The position numbers and the translations under genes were made by a program. A stretch of DNA of 64,000 bases from Phoronis australis (lineage: Eukaryota > Phoronida > Phoronidae): positions 892,852 through 956,851 of the forward strand of contig NMRA01000013.1 in NCBI GenBank assembly GCA_002633005.1, read 5' to 3'. The notes under the pieces were generated by a model. It searched no databases. It was not told the DNA's origin and saw nothing but the letters and a program-made list of their open reading frames with translations. Positions 33,641 to 46,241 of the stretch are shown here, piece by piece. Every line of letters starts with the position of its first letter. The stretch's first letter is position 1.

Positions 33641-35634
33641 CCGTAATCGTTCGGGTTAACACCCTGGGCGGTTAAGTTGGCGAATCCAAAAAATCGGGGG
33701 AGGGCGGTTAACCGAGCAGTGGGCGGTTAAATCGAAAATCCACCTAAAGTAGGGGATGGGCGGTTAACCGAACATGGGCGCTTATTACGACAGACAACTG
33801 CCCTGGGCGGTTAATCTTACCTGGCGATCTAAATCCGGACACGACAATCATACTCGGAACGCGTAGCCCTTTTCAAAGAGCTTTATCGTCACGTCGCCAA
33901 ATGACTGTGAAAACATAACAGCGGATGATCCCAACAAAGGTTCTCTTGCCCTCAGATTAGTCATTCACTATTAAATTTACAAAATTACTGAGTAATAGCC
34001 CCGTGCCGTCCTGCGGTGCGCAGACGACCAGTGACATCGCAGCCTCCACTAGAATTAAAACTGCTTAAGTGCGTGCGTGCAAGCTTCACGTGTTGCAGAG
34101 GTCAGACATCAAATTTATGGTTACAGTCTCGTACTATATGAGAGCAGTTTTAAAATAGGTTGTAATAAAAGTTTGAAAAACTTAACTCTGTTGTTTTTTG
34201 TGTTTGGGATGTTATAGTCGACACTCCGTGACTCAATGACATTTTCAGCGTATGGTTCTGCGGCTAGCTGTCTTATCTCGACAGCCTGGCATTGCTCTCT
34301 TGCCGTTGCGCCAAACATGCTGTGCAAAGAAGACGAGGATCGGGGGTGATCGAGCCAGTCGTCGATCAAGAATAAAATTTCAAGCAACCGCATAAATATG
34401 TTACAAAATGTCAGAAAACAGCAATGTTTCAATTCATTATTCTAAACGACCACCTTACCAAACTTCGTGGTATAAAAACATTTATTTTTCATGCAAGATG
34501 TCCAGATTATCCTATTTATATCACTTGTAATATCGCACTGCGGCACTATTCGGTCCCGCTGTTATCGCGCAATGTCTCAGTCGGCTGACAATCGTGACTT
34601 GGAAATGCTGTCAAGTAATATGACGGCCTCTTTCAATATGCATCTCGTTTTTTATGGCCAAAGATAGTGGCGGTATTCAGCACGCACGTAACACCTACGT
34701 GTGAGTCACCTGTCAATCACATGTTGGTGTCAAGGTAACATGCACTCCAAAGTGTGGGAACTTGCGCACGTGCACTACTACAAATCAGTCACACATAGCG
34801 ACAGTCCGAAGTAACAAAAACGGGCGTGACTGTGCTTTTAAGCTGTTGTTACGAAAGACCCAGTTCTTTACGATATTCCTCCGTTGCCAATGTTCCCCAA
34901 AACTGCGATGTCAAGTCTATTGCCATATTTCCTGGCTGGATGCTCCCTAAGCCCATCCCTGTAACTAGCTGTGTGAACTCTCCTACCCACTATCGTCAAG
35001 CAGTCTACGTCGTAGATATTTCAGACTCGAATGGTAAGAATTTTTGTTCAGGCTGAAAATGGCCAATGTATAAACAAAATTATTCTGGATGGCTAAAAAG
35101 GGGATGTGGAAACGATAATTCACACAGTCACGCTTACGTGCAGGCTGACGCAAGAATAGTAAAGAACAGCCAGCGACATTNACTCAGCGCCGCAGACAAA
35201 GTCGCTGAAAGCGGAGGTTTTGACGCCGGCAGCGTTCTTAAACTTTGCAAACAAGGGAAGAAAATAAAGTGACAAAAAGGTTCAAGTATTATATTTTGAA
35301 GTGAGTTCATGACCCAAGACAATAACTCGTTACCTGTATTGTAATTCAGATTGCTAAACCACCGTCTCGGAGTCCTGGCGTCGTTGCACTCATTGTGATC
35401 GTCGATCTTTTTCTAAAAGACGGGGAATCGCGCGTTTCCTTAGCACTAGGCGCTAAATCTTCATTCTTTAAAAGTCGGGGATGGGCGCTTAACCGAGAGG
35501 TGGGCGCTTAACAGGAAATCTTCAAAAATCGCAGAGGGGCGCTTAACTGAGCAGTGGGCGGTTAAATCGAAAATCCACTTAAAGTAGGGGGTGGGCGGTT
35601 AACTGAGCATGGGCGTTAACCCGAACGATTACGG
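33641..35634 (+). mobile_element. TA-flanked element with direct GGGCGGTTAA subterminal repeats, copy 1
   Basis: Perfect inverted termini of 20 bp (CCGTAATCGTTCGGGTTAAC at the left, its complement at the right), directly flanked by TA (33639-33640 and 35635-35636). Both subterminal regions are filled with GGGCGGTTAA and GGGCGCTTAA motifs (for example ~33664, 33707, 33725, 33765, 33804; ~35485, 35503, 35538, 35556, 35593). All are on the same strand at both ends. The 2-kb interior includes a minus-strand frame of 103 codons (34121-34432) that I cannot assign. A single N at 35181 hides a probable missing segment. The TA target is compatible with Tc1/mariner-like insertion, but the termini are not typical of that group. 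Confidence 0.75.
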
Positions 35635-35762
35635 TAACTAACGCTGGAGAGATGAATGTTAGCACCCGAACTTGCAGTACACCCCTAAACCCCGCCCCCA
35701 TTCTACAGAATCTTCCTTTGATGTTTTCTTTCTGGAAACCAATTTTTTCTCATGCATTTTTG

Positions 35763-37462
35763 TGCGCCCACATATTTGTGGACGCATTATGCGGTCATCT
35801 CCGTCCGGCCATCCGTCTGGCGTCCGGCTAATCCCCTGCTCTATCTCCAAAACCCCTTGACGTATTTTCATGAAACTGCGCATGTGTTCCGTTCTTGGAT
35901 TGGACGGCATGAATGAACTTTTGGATGAATCGGACTACAGGCGTGCTCCCTAGTGGCAATTTTAGTTTTTTACGTTTACCTCTGTATCTTCAAAAGTCCT
36001 CAACGGATTTTCATAAAATTTGGTATATGCGCACCTATTAGTGAGATGATGCTATTTTCTCGTTGTTGGATGGATTCAATGTAGTTTGCATCACCTAGTA
36101 GCGATTTTTAATGTTTTCAAGTCTGTTTTTGGCATCTACCACTCAACCAAACCGCTCAAAGGATGATTGTGAAAATTGGCATGTATGTTTTTACTATGAA
36201 GAGGACGGCTGACGATGATTTTCCACCGACTTCCTACTGCTGTGGCTCCTAAAGTGTTTGCAGGATCTTTACTAAATTTAGTAAGTGTATTTACATGATG
36301 TTAACAACGGATGAAGACGACTTTCGGACAGATCTGACTACTGGTGTGCCACCTAGTGGCAGTTTTATTTTTTTACGCTTAGCTCTATCTTCATAGGTCT
36401 TCAAGGTAGTTTCATAAAATTTGGAATACAGGCATCTGTTAAGCAGGTGACATAATTATCTTTCCGTTTTCACTGGGATTCAACCTAGTTTGCGACACTT
36501 TGTGGCCATTTTTACTGTTTTCGAGTCTGTTTTTTGGCATCTACCTGTCTATCGGCCAAACTGCTTTCAGGATAATTGTGAAAATTGGCATGTATGTTTT
36601 TACTCTGAAGTGGACGGCTGACGATGATTTTACGACAACTTCGACTACTGTGGTGCCTCCTGGTGACAGTTTTGTTTTTTTATGCTCATGGCTGTTTATC
36701 CTAGACCGTTTGCAAGTCTATTTGTGTGATGTTGACAATGGACGATGATGACTTTCAAACGGATCTGACTACTGGTGTGCCTCCTAGTGGCAGTTTTTTT
36801 AATTTTTATGTTTACTTCTGTGTCTTCAAAGGTCCTCAACAGATTTTCATAAAATTTTGAATATAGGCATCTATTGGTGAGATGATGCTATTCTCCTGTT
36901 TTCGGAGGGAATAGAAGTATTTTGCGCCACTCAGTGGCCATTTTTGCTGTTTTTGAGTCTTGCTTTTTTGGCGTCCATCCCTCTATCAACCAAATCATTC
37001 TAAGGATGATTTTGAAAATTGGCGTATATGTTTTTAGTGTGAAGAGGACATTTGATGGTGGCGACTTTGACTACTGTGGCGCCTCGTAGTGGTAGTTTTG
37101 TTTTGTTTTGCGCCCATAGCTGTATCTCCTAAACATACTGCAGGATCTTTATATTAAATTTAGTATGTGTATTTATATCAAGCTTACAGCAGACGACGAC
37201 GACTTTCAGACGGATCAAACGAATGCTGTATCCCCTAGTGGCAATTTCATTTTATTTTGTTTTTCTTTGTTTTGTCTGTAGTTCCTTGACAGATTTTTAT
37301 GAAATATGGTGAATAGTTTTCTATTAAAGAAGCAATCATATGTTCCCGGTTTGGGATTGTATGTTTTTGCGCCATCTAGTGGCCATTTTTTATGATACAA
37401 ATAAACCCTAAAAGCAAACCATTTGTGATGCATTCGCGGGCGCATTTCAACGCTCTGCGTTG
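35763..37462 (+). mobile_element. H element, complete-looking copy
   Basis: The longest ungapped H copy. It starts at TGCGCCCACATATTTG and ends at the perfect hairpin CAACGCTCTGCGTTG (37448-37462). The interior is about ten units with the CTAGTGGCAATTTT-like block at roughly 35949, 36096, 36353, 36500, 36660, 36784, 36935, 37088, 37235 and 37376, mostly 140-155 bp apart. Units fall into three alternating types, giving a higher-order period of ~450 bp. There is no coding sequence; the small open frames follow the repeat. Confidence 0.8.
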
Positions 37463-39258
37463 CAACAGTCAAACTATGGTGGGTAAAAATTTGAAATTTT
37501 ATTGCTTTGGTGCTGACTCCTTCATTCTGGAACAATCAAGCTAAGTGCGATACGGTTTATTGGTTTTCTCAATTCCCTATAGCCATAAAGTCCCATTTCA
37601 GAATTTCTAGTTTCATCATTTGGAATTTGACCCTTGTCTGACGGTGTCTAATCAAATCGATACTGCCTTTTAAATTTATGACACTGAAGCCTAATAATTT
37701 ATGTTTCTGACATGAAACAAAAATGTGCACTCATAAATTATGTGGTAATGATGACCATGCATCATCAGAACAGACAATATTAAGAACTTAGAAACAAAAT
37801 CACTCCAATTTAGGTTAACAAGAATTATTAATATTTCCTTTTTTCAATTTTTGAGGGCTTCTATCATTGTATGAAATTTTACAAAATATCCTGTAGGTTG
37901 CTATAATACAGACTTTGTATGAAATGTCACATGTCCGCCATATTGGGCCCAGAAGTGGTGAGATTTAAGGGGCCAAGATGTGATAAATTACATTTTTTTC
38001 TGTGTGGAAGCTAGACAAAGTGAAACTCTTCTTTTCATTTTTTACGCGATTACCAGCAACAAGAAATAAGAAATAGTTTTGGAATTTAAGCATCTAAGTC
38101 TGCCATTGTGTTTCTCTCAATATGGGAGAAATATGTAGTCTTCTAAGACTTGTTAATGTGGAAAGATTTTAACAATATTTACCTAAGTCATTGAACACAT
38201 TGGTGTCTTGGTATGGTGTGTTGAGCGATTTTACAACAAAACTTGTAAGATAGGGACCCTGTTTGCATAAACTCAATACTAACTGCTGATAAAATGCTTA
38301 ATCCATGTTAAGAACCAGAGTTCCGACAGCAGGAATTCTCTCAGTTTTCTCCTGCTGACAAATAGTTGTTCAGTTTAATTGCCCTGGGTTTTGTTACCTG
38401 TAGTTAATTGTGGCACATTGTATTTATTCATTGGTTATTCCACAGGATTTGGCAAATTTCTCAAACTAAAAATTATAGATATTAGTCTGTTATTAGCTTT
38501 TCTTGGACTCTCTGTGGTTGCTTGCTTGTTTGCTAGGGAGAAGAGGTCAAATCGTCAACAAGTGGGGCTTTATACCAACTATCTGGCATGACTGATGGAA
38601 GAAGTGTAAATGTGAATATAGTTTGTAGTCTGTTGTACACAGAGATATATCAGTGCTTAATTGGGATATGTTCAAGAAATGTGTTTCAGTAAGTTGCGGT
38701 TGCGCCTTTTCGGTGTGAATTTTTCTAATGTCACTGACTTTTGTTTACGTTGCTGTCCAGTGTTTTCACACAGTATGAATAACACACGGGTTAAATCAGT
38801 ATTTCTGACATTATTGACACTGTAGCTAGAGAGAACAGTTGGTTCGCAAAGATGTTGACAAGGCTAAAAATCAGTCACACTCCGCCATTTTCTTTCTTTG
38901 TTGTAAAGCTAACCAATGACTGCTGAGGTTACATGAACCAGTGATAAAACACTGCTGAATGATACATGCGTGTCCCCATCCCCCTAGCAGACATACAGGG
39001 AACCTAAGCAAGTGTTTGGATTATGGTCAAGCTTAGGTTATTTGAAGCAAACTGGAAAACCGACAGTTTTAGCAAGTTAAAAAGAGAATTATTGTATTGT
39101 AACAGGAATGATCTCATCTCTGTCCCTGTATTGGCATGACACCTGTCGGTCATCGTCGGTATTAGTACATTCGTATAATTTGATCATACCTTATTTGGTC
39201 AGGAACCATCAAGTCCAAGAACTTTAACTTGGTGACTTGTCATTGGCCTCGTTTGTCA
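37463..39258. other. Intronic stretch, nothing recognised
   Basis: AT-rich. The 70-codon frame at 38379-38591 encodes a hydrophobic stretch but has no splice context or recognisable family. One degraded copy of the TTGTATGAAATGTCACATGTC dispersed motif is near 37915. Confidence 0.35.
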
Positions 39259-39662
39259 TGTGACACCCTCTAAATAGCGGGCCACCTTGTGGTTTCGGGA
39301 GTTCGGTCACTCTTTCTAGCGTCGTACAGACGCGACATTTTGGCTCTACCAAATTCAACCGAAGCGGAGCTCGCAGTTATGAATGCGTAAGCCCACTTAG
39401 GTTTAGCCCCTTAAACATTTCGACTTTATATCTAAATTCACCCCTATTTACTCCCAAATCAAGTGATCGTTTTCGTATAAGTTATCCCCGCAGAACGCTG
39501 GGGTTTCATCGTCTAACAACTAAGACGCATCAATCACAACGCACACCCACCGCACTTAAACCCTAGAACAAAGACCGACAGTGTCCGACAACGCTACTCA
39601 AGATTGCCTGTGAGTAAACGTACTAGCGACTGTACTGTTTTGTTTAGTTAATAAATGGTGCA
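39259..39662 (+). mobile_element. Possible solo-LTR-like unit
   Basis: Begins TGTGACACCC, has a TATA-like CTCTAAATAG soon after, is more GC- and CpG-rich than its surroundings, contains AATAAA near the end (39651-39657) and finishes GGTGCA. This resembles the promoter/poly(A) layout of a retroelement LTR. However, the flanking five bases (TGTCA and TACTA) do not match, so no target duplication supports it. The next element starts 5 bp later. Confidence 0.25.
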
Positions 39663-39667
39663 TACTA

Positions 39668-40733
39668 CCGTAATCGTTCGGATTAACGCCCATGCTCAGT
39701 TAACCGCCCATCCCCGACTTTAAGTGGATTTTCGATTTAACCGCCCACTGCTCGGTTAAGCGCCCCTCTGCGATTTTTGAAGATTTCCTGTTATGCGCCC
39801 ACCTCTCGGTTAAGCGCCCATCCCCGACTTTTAAGGAATGAAGATTTAGTGCCTAGTGCTAAGGAAACGCGCGATTCCCCGACTTTTAGAAAAAGATCGA
39901 CGATCACAATGAGTGCAACGACGCCGGGACTCCGAGACGGTGGTTTAGCAATCTAAATTACAATACAGGTAACGAGTTATTGTCTTGGGTCATGAACTCA
40001 CTTCAAAATATAATACTTGAACCTTTTTGTCACTTTATTTTCTTCCCTTGTTTGCAAAGTTTAAGAACGCCGCCGGCGTCAAAACCTCCGCTTTCAGCGA
40101 CTTTGTCTGCNNNNNNNNNNNNNNNNNNNNNNNNNNNNNNNNNNNNNNNNNNNNNNNNNNNNNNNNNNNNNNNNNNNNNNNNNNNNNNNNNNNNNNNNNN
40201 NNNNNNNNNNNNNNNNNNNNNNNNNNNNNNNNNNNNNAATTTGATGTCAAACCTCTGCAACACGTGAAGCTTGCACGCGCGTACTTAAGCAGGGTCACAT
40301 CTTGAAACAGTTTTAATTCTAGTGGAGGCTGCGAGGTCACTGGTCGTCTGCGCACCGCAGGACGGCACGGGGCTATTACTCAGCAATTTTGTAAATTTAA
40401 TAGTGAATGACTAATCTGGGCAAGAGAACCTTTGTTGGGATCATCCGCTGTTATGATGTTTTCACAGTCTTTTGGCGACGTGACGATAAAGCTCTTTGAA
40501 AAGGGCTACGCGTTCCGAGTATGATTGTCGTGTCGGGATTTAGATCGCCAGGTAAGATTAACCGCTCAGGGTGGTTGTCTGTTGTAATAAGCGCCCATGT
40601 TCGGTTAACCGCCCATCCCCTACTTTATAGGTGGATTTTTGATTTAACCGCCCATTGCTCGGTTAACCGCCCTCCCCTGATTTTTTGGATTCGCCAATTT
40701 AACCGCCCAGGGCGTTAACCTGAACGATTACGG
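39668..40733 (-). mobile_element. TA-flanked GGGCGGTTAA element, copy 2 (inverted, gapped)
   Basis: TA flanks at 39666-39667 and 40734-40735. The left end matches the complement of copy 1's right end, and the middle matches copy 1 in reverse (39960-40110 with 35194-35345; 40238-40560 with ~33800-34110). All subterminal motifs read TTAACCGCCC or TTAAGCGCCC on the plus strand, so the strand bias seen in copy 1 is preserved. An assembly gap interrupts it. Confidence 0.75.
40111..40237. other. Assembly gap (127 N) inside the TA-flanked element
   Basis: Run of N. It covers the region where copy 1 has ~1 kb and a single N, so the true gap size is uncertain. Confidence 1.
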
Positions 40734-40735
40734 TA

Positions 40736-43300
40736 TATACTACAACTTAGCGATTGTTTCTTTTGACTTAAAAGTATGTTCGTTTTTAACACTAAAATAG
40801 TTCACAATTCCTGCCCCGGGCTTGATAACGAGACGCCCCAAGTGTCTCGATTACAGTATTAAGAACTGTTCTTCTAGTTAGTCTGCAAGAGCAGCTTTAC
40901 AATCATTGTTAGAAATTTGATTTGTGACATGCTAATCTTGATAATGTAGGTTTTGTGGCTATAGCTACTAGGTGGCACTAGGGGTTTTGGTAGACAACCT
41001 TCAGTGCCACCTTTAGTTCACCTGATAGTTGGATGTAGATTTGCAATGAGGTATTGAAATTTCTGCAATAATGTCCATGAGAGACAAAAATTGCATTTCA
41101 TCCTTGCCAACTGCTAATCTTAGAAGTTGGGTTGACTGAAAGCTGGTTTTGTGCTCTCACAATATTGAAGAGTTGTACAGGTTGGTTAGTTATTATTAGA
41201 GGAGGACCAATTTGCTTTATAAGAGCGCTCACTCAACTAAGGGGAAAGGTGCCTTTGTTTTTGGAGAAGGAAAAATTCTCCCTCTCAGTCATCATCAATT
41301 CCACCCCTGGTGGCTACTCCTGATTGGTTTTGCCCCAAACAGAAAAAGGTGACATTTTGTGCTCCTTTTTATTGATCCCCTCACTGCTTTGAGGAGATAA
41401 CAAGAATGTTTAGCCTTGTAGTAGGGATGTCAAGCAGTGAACTCTGAACTGCTTCAAATAGCCTTCTTTGCTCAAGGCTACCTGATCACCCCTGCACATG
41501 CGATGAACTAAATCCAGATCCTGTTTTCTTCTGCAAGCCAAAATTTTGAGCTTCATAAGCGAAATTTTGCATGATTTAAAATCTTTATTATCTGAGTTGA
41601 AAAGAGCTTACATATTCAGCCCCAAAAACGATACATTGTAATTAAAAGTTGTCTGGTTGTGTTAGCCACTATGGAGTTTTGAACATTCAACAAAATTTTG
41701 CTGCCTTACAATGCTGTAATTCGATTTTTTTATTACAGTTGAAAAGCCAGTGCTATCAGTCAAATTTTGTAAAATCAGTTACTTGTGAGGATGTATATCT
41801 AGTGGAGATTACCTAAAAATTTTCCGATGTCGGACTATCTCTGAAATTTGGAACACTGATGTTTCAGCAGAAATTGAATTTTCTTAATTCTGGAAATCGG
41901 GACATATTTCTCACATTTCGGACACAGTGTTTTGTGGCAATAGTTTCTGAAAAATTAGACTTGACAGTTAGTTCATCTGTATTTCGGGTGATTCTTGAAT
42001 TTGAAATGGCCAGTAATGCCTGTTTCTAAAATTTGGTACAAGCTCCGACCTTGAGCAAAGTAATTAATTTTTCACAGTCCAAAATTGGAGAATTTTTACC
42101 ACATGACCAGATAGATGTCAGTGCTGTCAGTTTAACAACTTGCTACATATTTTTTACGAAAATGCCCATTTCTTGATATTTCATTGGCAAGAAAAAGTGC
42201 ACCGAGACTCTGCATGATCATAGTCTACGGGGGTCGAACAATAGAGGGGTCACTTCATATTCCTACATTATGTTACAATCTGGACCCCTTTGGTCTATTG
42301 TCTGCTTGGGCATCGCTGATATATCATTTGTCACAAAAATGTGACCTAACAAGCAAACAAGGAAACATGTATCAGGGGAGACAATATTACCTTAGTTTGA
42401 CCAGGTAAAAGCAACCAGTGACACAATTTTTTTGTAGAAGTAGCGAAAAACCAGCGAAAAAGTTTCACAGATTTTTGGCAAATTTGACCTAAGCACCACC
42501 TAGGGAGTGGTGATAAGGCCAGAAGGAAGCATAGTCGGTTCTGGTCTCTGGTACCCCAACTCATTTTGAGGTATGAGTTGGCAGCTATAAAAGTGCGCCC
42601 GCATCAGTTTCTGCCATGGTCTCGTTAATTGTTTGGAAAAGCTGCACAAAGTTACGTACTAAGCAAGGGAATGCAAAATTGAAATGCCATGATTTGCCAA
42701 GATTTGACTGAAAATCAAATACCGACTCATTTTTACCCATCTTGTGTGGATCTTCTTGTTTGGAAAAAATGAATAGTATAAAAATTGCCCCATCCTGCTT
42801 GATTTCGAAAAAACAGAGCAGAACCAACTGTGCTATTTTGTCTTAAAACTAAACATTTCTGTTATAATTTCACAAGTAACTGTGTGACAAAGTCCTCTTG
42901 GAAAGGATATTTATTGATCAGACAGTGTGGTCAAAGGTATCCTGCTTTTAGGCTGATAAGAAAAGAAGCAATCCATCACTATTGTCAGTTGTGTTTTTTA
43001 ATAGCTGAGCTGCTCTTGCTATAAATTTTTGCGATTTTTTCATTAAGGCAGATTTTATTTTTAGAAAATAGCCCTTGATTAATTTTTCCTGCGATCAATG
43101 ATGATTCCTAGAGAAACCTTATTAAAATAAGTAGTACTCTTCCCTATAAAAGGAACATTTAAATGAGGCCATGTAAGATCATTCTTAATTAAATCTTGGT
43201 TCTGAAAATAGGCTACAGTAAACTGACAATGTTTAAGTGCCACTGGAGTACAATTGGGCTTGTATTTGGGGTACGAGGAAAATAAAAGTAATGCTGTTTA
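40736..43300. other. Intronic stretch, nothing recognised
   Basis: No exon or repeat family assigned with confidence. The short open frames lack resemblance to known proteins. Confidence 0.35.
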
Positions 43301-43328
43301 TGATTATAAGCTTATAAGCTTATAATCA
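43301..43328. repeat. Perfect 28-bp palindrome
   Basis: Two complementary halves, TGATTATAAGCTTA and TAAGCTTATAATCA, with no spacer. It contains two HindIII-type AAGCTT sites. Confidence 0.9.
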
Positions 43329-43967
43329 GAAATTGTCTGTTACAGTAATAAATGTGTATTATCAGGTTTGTTAAAAAATGTGTAGTTAGGTTTGTTAAAA
43401 ATGTTTAGTTAACTTATGAAATATTTAAATCTGAGAAATTGGTATGGTTAGTTATGGGAGTAATGATGTTTTTATTTAAAATCTCGTCTACGTGTATTTA
43501 AAAATTTGGTTTATGAAACAATTTGAATGAAAAAAAAATTTAATTTTACCATGTGTTGGAAAATTGATCTCAAATTTCATTAAAAATCCATACATCCCTC
43601 AACAAGCAGTATTGAGAGTCTCATGCAAGTTGTTGGCTCTGCGTAGGTGATATCATTAATTCATTGCATCGCAAGAAGTAGGCGATAAATCTCAATTTGT
43701 GCCTAAAAGCCTTTTGAGAGCACTTAACAGTTGCAATACAATCTGAGTGGTCTGAGTTCTTCCTTCATTTTCCACATATTATGATATAAATGACAGAACT
43801 AAAATATTTTTCTTAACAGAACGAATTACTATGGTAAACTGTTATCCACTTAGCACATGTGATGGACAAGTGAAATTTTATTTAGTAAGAATTTTCAAAA
43901 ACGTAAACATTGATAAATTTTGAAGTGGCTATCATTATCATTTTCTGTGTACTGTAGTGGTCATTAT

Positions 43968-44110
43968 AGCCCTTTCACACTTGTAGACACTTTGGTGTTT
44001 AGGGAAGTGTGAATCAGTGGGAATGCTTAATCTGTTTGTGTACCGAAGTTAAAATCAAAAATGCTTAATGTGATATCAAAGTTATCACAAAAGTTACTGT
44101 GAACAACGGC
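43968..44110. repeat. Fragment related to the GGCCCTTTCACAC element
   Basis: Contains GCCCTTTCACACTTGTAGAC followed by TGTACCGAAGTTAAA and AAAGTTATCAC, a diverged version of the left block at 21820-22010. Confidence 0.4.
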
Positions 44111-44504
44111 ACCTGTTGGATTAAAATTTTGTACATACTGTGTTTAAGTATTCACCATTCTTCAGCTGAGAATAGCTTGGCAGCATCCCTCTTCTATGCT
44201 AAATTTGTGAGATACACGACAGTGCTGTCTGCTTACAATTTTAATAACGGTACTCTCTTAAACTGCCAGAGTGTTCAACCAATTCTGCATTCTGTTACTT
44301 GATATTTAATTTCTTCTGTTCTCCAAATATGTACTGAACGGTTCATTTAAAGAATAAATTCGTATTGATTTAGCAGAACACCTAATTTGATTTTGGTTGT
44401 ATGTCAACGCACATCTAGTAGCCGGTTGAACTCTGTGGGATAAAACGTGAAATATTGTAAATATGAATAAGGTTAGGCCTTCAAATGTTACGCAGGACCC
44501 TAGA

Positions 44505-44670
44505 AAAATGTCCAGATTCGGCTTGCTTTGAAACGTCATATCTCGAAAAAGGCCGAGGGGACTCACATGAAACTTTCATTTGTATGCTTTATATACTGTT
44601 CTTAAAAAGTGACAGGAATTGTTTTTAATGTTTTACACTTTTACATGACGGGCTATAAAAGATGACCTGA
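44505..44670. repeat. Dispersed repeat 'E', short copy
   Basis: Shares ATATCTCGAAAAAGGCCGA, ATGAAACTTTCA and TTTTACATGACGGGCTATAAA with the copies at 22960-23320 and 61495-61860. Confidence 0.5.
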
Positions 44671-44678
44671 AGGAGAAA

Positions 44679-44930
44679 GCGTGGCTCAGTCGTTTCAGCT
44701 CCGTACTCCCGTTTGGGAGAGCCGGGTTCGAATCCTGGCTTCACTGGCAGACAATGGGGCATTGCACAAAGGTGTCTCCTGCAGTGGTAACCGAGCAGTT
44801 AGTCTGTTAATTATTGCGCAGAAGATAAACCCTTACTGAGCTGCTTAGTTGATGGCATGTTGATGATGCAACGCTGAATAGCTTGTTCAGTGATGAACCC
44901 CCACCAAGGATGAACTACCATCATTATGTA
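44679..44930 (+). repeat. tRNA-headed SINE-like unit 1
   Basis: Has an A-box-like TGGCTCAGTCG (44682) and a perfect B box GGTTCGAATCC (44725-44735), correctly spaced, followed by a non-tRNA body with AACCCCCACCAAGGATGAAC. The acceptor stem does not pair well, so it is a tRNA-derived SINE head rather than a tRNA gene. The tail boundary is uncertain. Confidence 0.6.
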
Positions 44931-46241
44931 TCCAGGTCTATGGTATGTTATGTTGATTTTGATATCAAGATACCTGTAGAAAGTCTGTCTCTTTGATCAC
45001 ATTGGCTGATCATGCTGGCGACATTAACTTCACCTGTCAGGGAACCCCTACCTTGGAAATGTATGACTCGATCTCCATCCTTGTGTTATCTCTGCATTTT
45101 AAAACATGTCGTCATTATTAAGCTTCTTTTAAGTCACTTTTCTATTAGAGGGAAAGGTTAATCTGCAAGCAAAACTTCGCGGAAAATAGTAGGATTTAAA
45201 AGTGTTGTGGGAAAGGTCAGAGCGAAACTTCATCTAAGTTATCGACAGAGGTCGCAGTTACGAGATGCGATCATGCGAGACTTGCATAAGAAATCTATCT
45301 AAAACGTTTAATATTACCAAGGTTTTCTGTAGCCAAATCAACAATGAGGAAGACAAAAAACGGCCAACTCAAGTTAGCAAGTATGCACTGGTGCCTGTGT
45401 CAGTGCGTTTCAGTTTCGGCGGCCATTTTGTTGGTGTACCAAGAAATTAAAACTTAAATTTTCTACATTAAAGCTCTGCATTTCTTCAAAAAATTGATGT
45501 GTTAAAAGGGCATAAAGTTTTGACAGGTTTGGTTTTCGAGTTAGAACTTGTTTTGTGAACCTTTTTACAAATGTGGCAAGTGTTTTTGTCAGGAAGGGAG
45601 GAAAGTTATTGTCTTCTTTGATTTAAAGTCGAAGACAGATGATCAAGGGCTAAACACAGACTGTTATTCCGTTTCCGTTGTGATTGATGTCTGAATGATC
45701 GACATCATTTGTAAAGTGACCGGACAGCTGATATTGTTTGTAATCTTACCAATTATGGGATAAAAAAATCACAAACCATGACTATATATACTCACCTAGG
45801 GAGAGGGCAATTGTGAAGCATCAAAGCGGTAAGAATCTTCAAGGGAGATTATTGTCTAAAAAGTAATTTTTATAATTCTGTCTCCTACGGAAATGATTGA
45901 GCACTGCAGGTGGAGCTAAATCTCACTGGATATATGCTGCAGTATTTTGAGTTTATAATTCTCTGTTAAAGTCGCTGGCTTTAATTTCAATGGATGTTCG
46001 TCTCACAACGGTGAGAATTGGCGATTTGTAATAAAATCGTACCAGCATGACTGATCTTGTTGTTGTATTAGTCTGGTCAAAGCTAATAACTTCGTGAAGC
46101 CTTTCCCACGCAACTGTACTCCAAAAATGCACCTTGTGGCCTTAAAACCGACAATGTCTCCCCAATAGATGCTTAAGAAATTATGAGACTGAAACATAGA
46201 TGTTTCAGGTATAACATAACAGGTTGCAACTTACACCTTGG

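Noticed and set aside
34121-34432. Minus-strand 103-codon frame inside the TA-flanked element, possibly transposase
   Set aside because: No catalytic motif or family resemblance visible; kept only as a note under the element.
35949-37376. Regularly spaced repeats as a CRISPR array
   Set aside because: Units are ~150 bp, diverged and embedded in a dispersed eukaryotic element; there are no short identical repeats with unique spacers.
40027-40355. Open frames around 40.1 kb
   Set aside because: They cross the 127-base N gap; the real part is the TA-flanked transposable element.
44681-44752. Functional tRNA gene
   Set aside because: A and B boxes are good but the acceptor stem and anticodon arm do not fold properly, and a SINE-like body follows.
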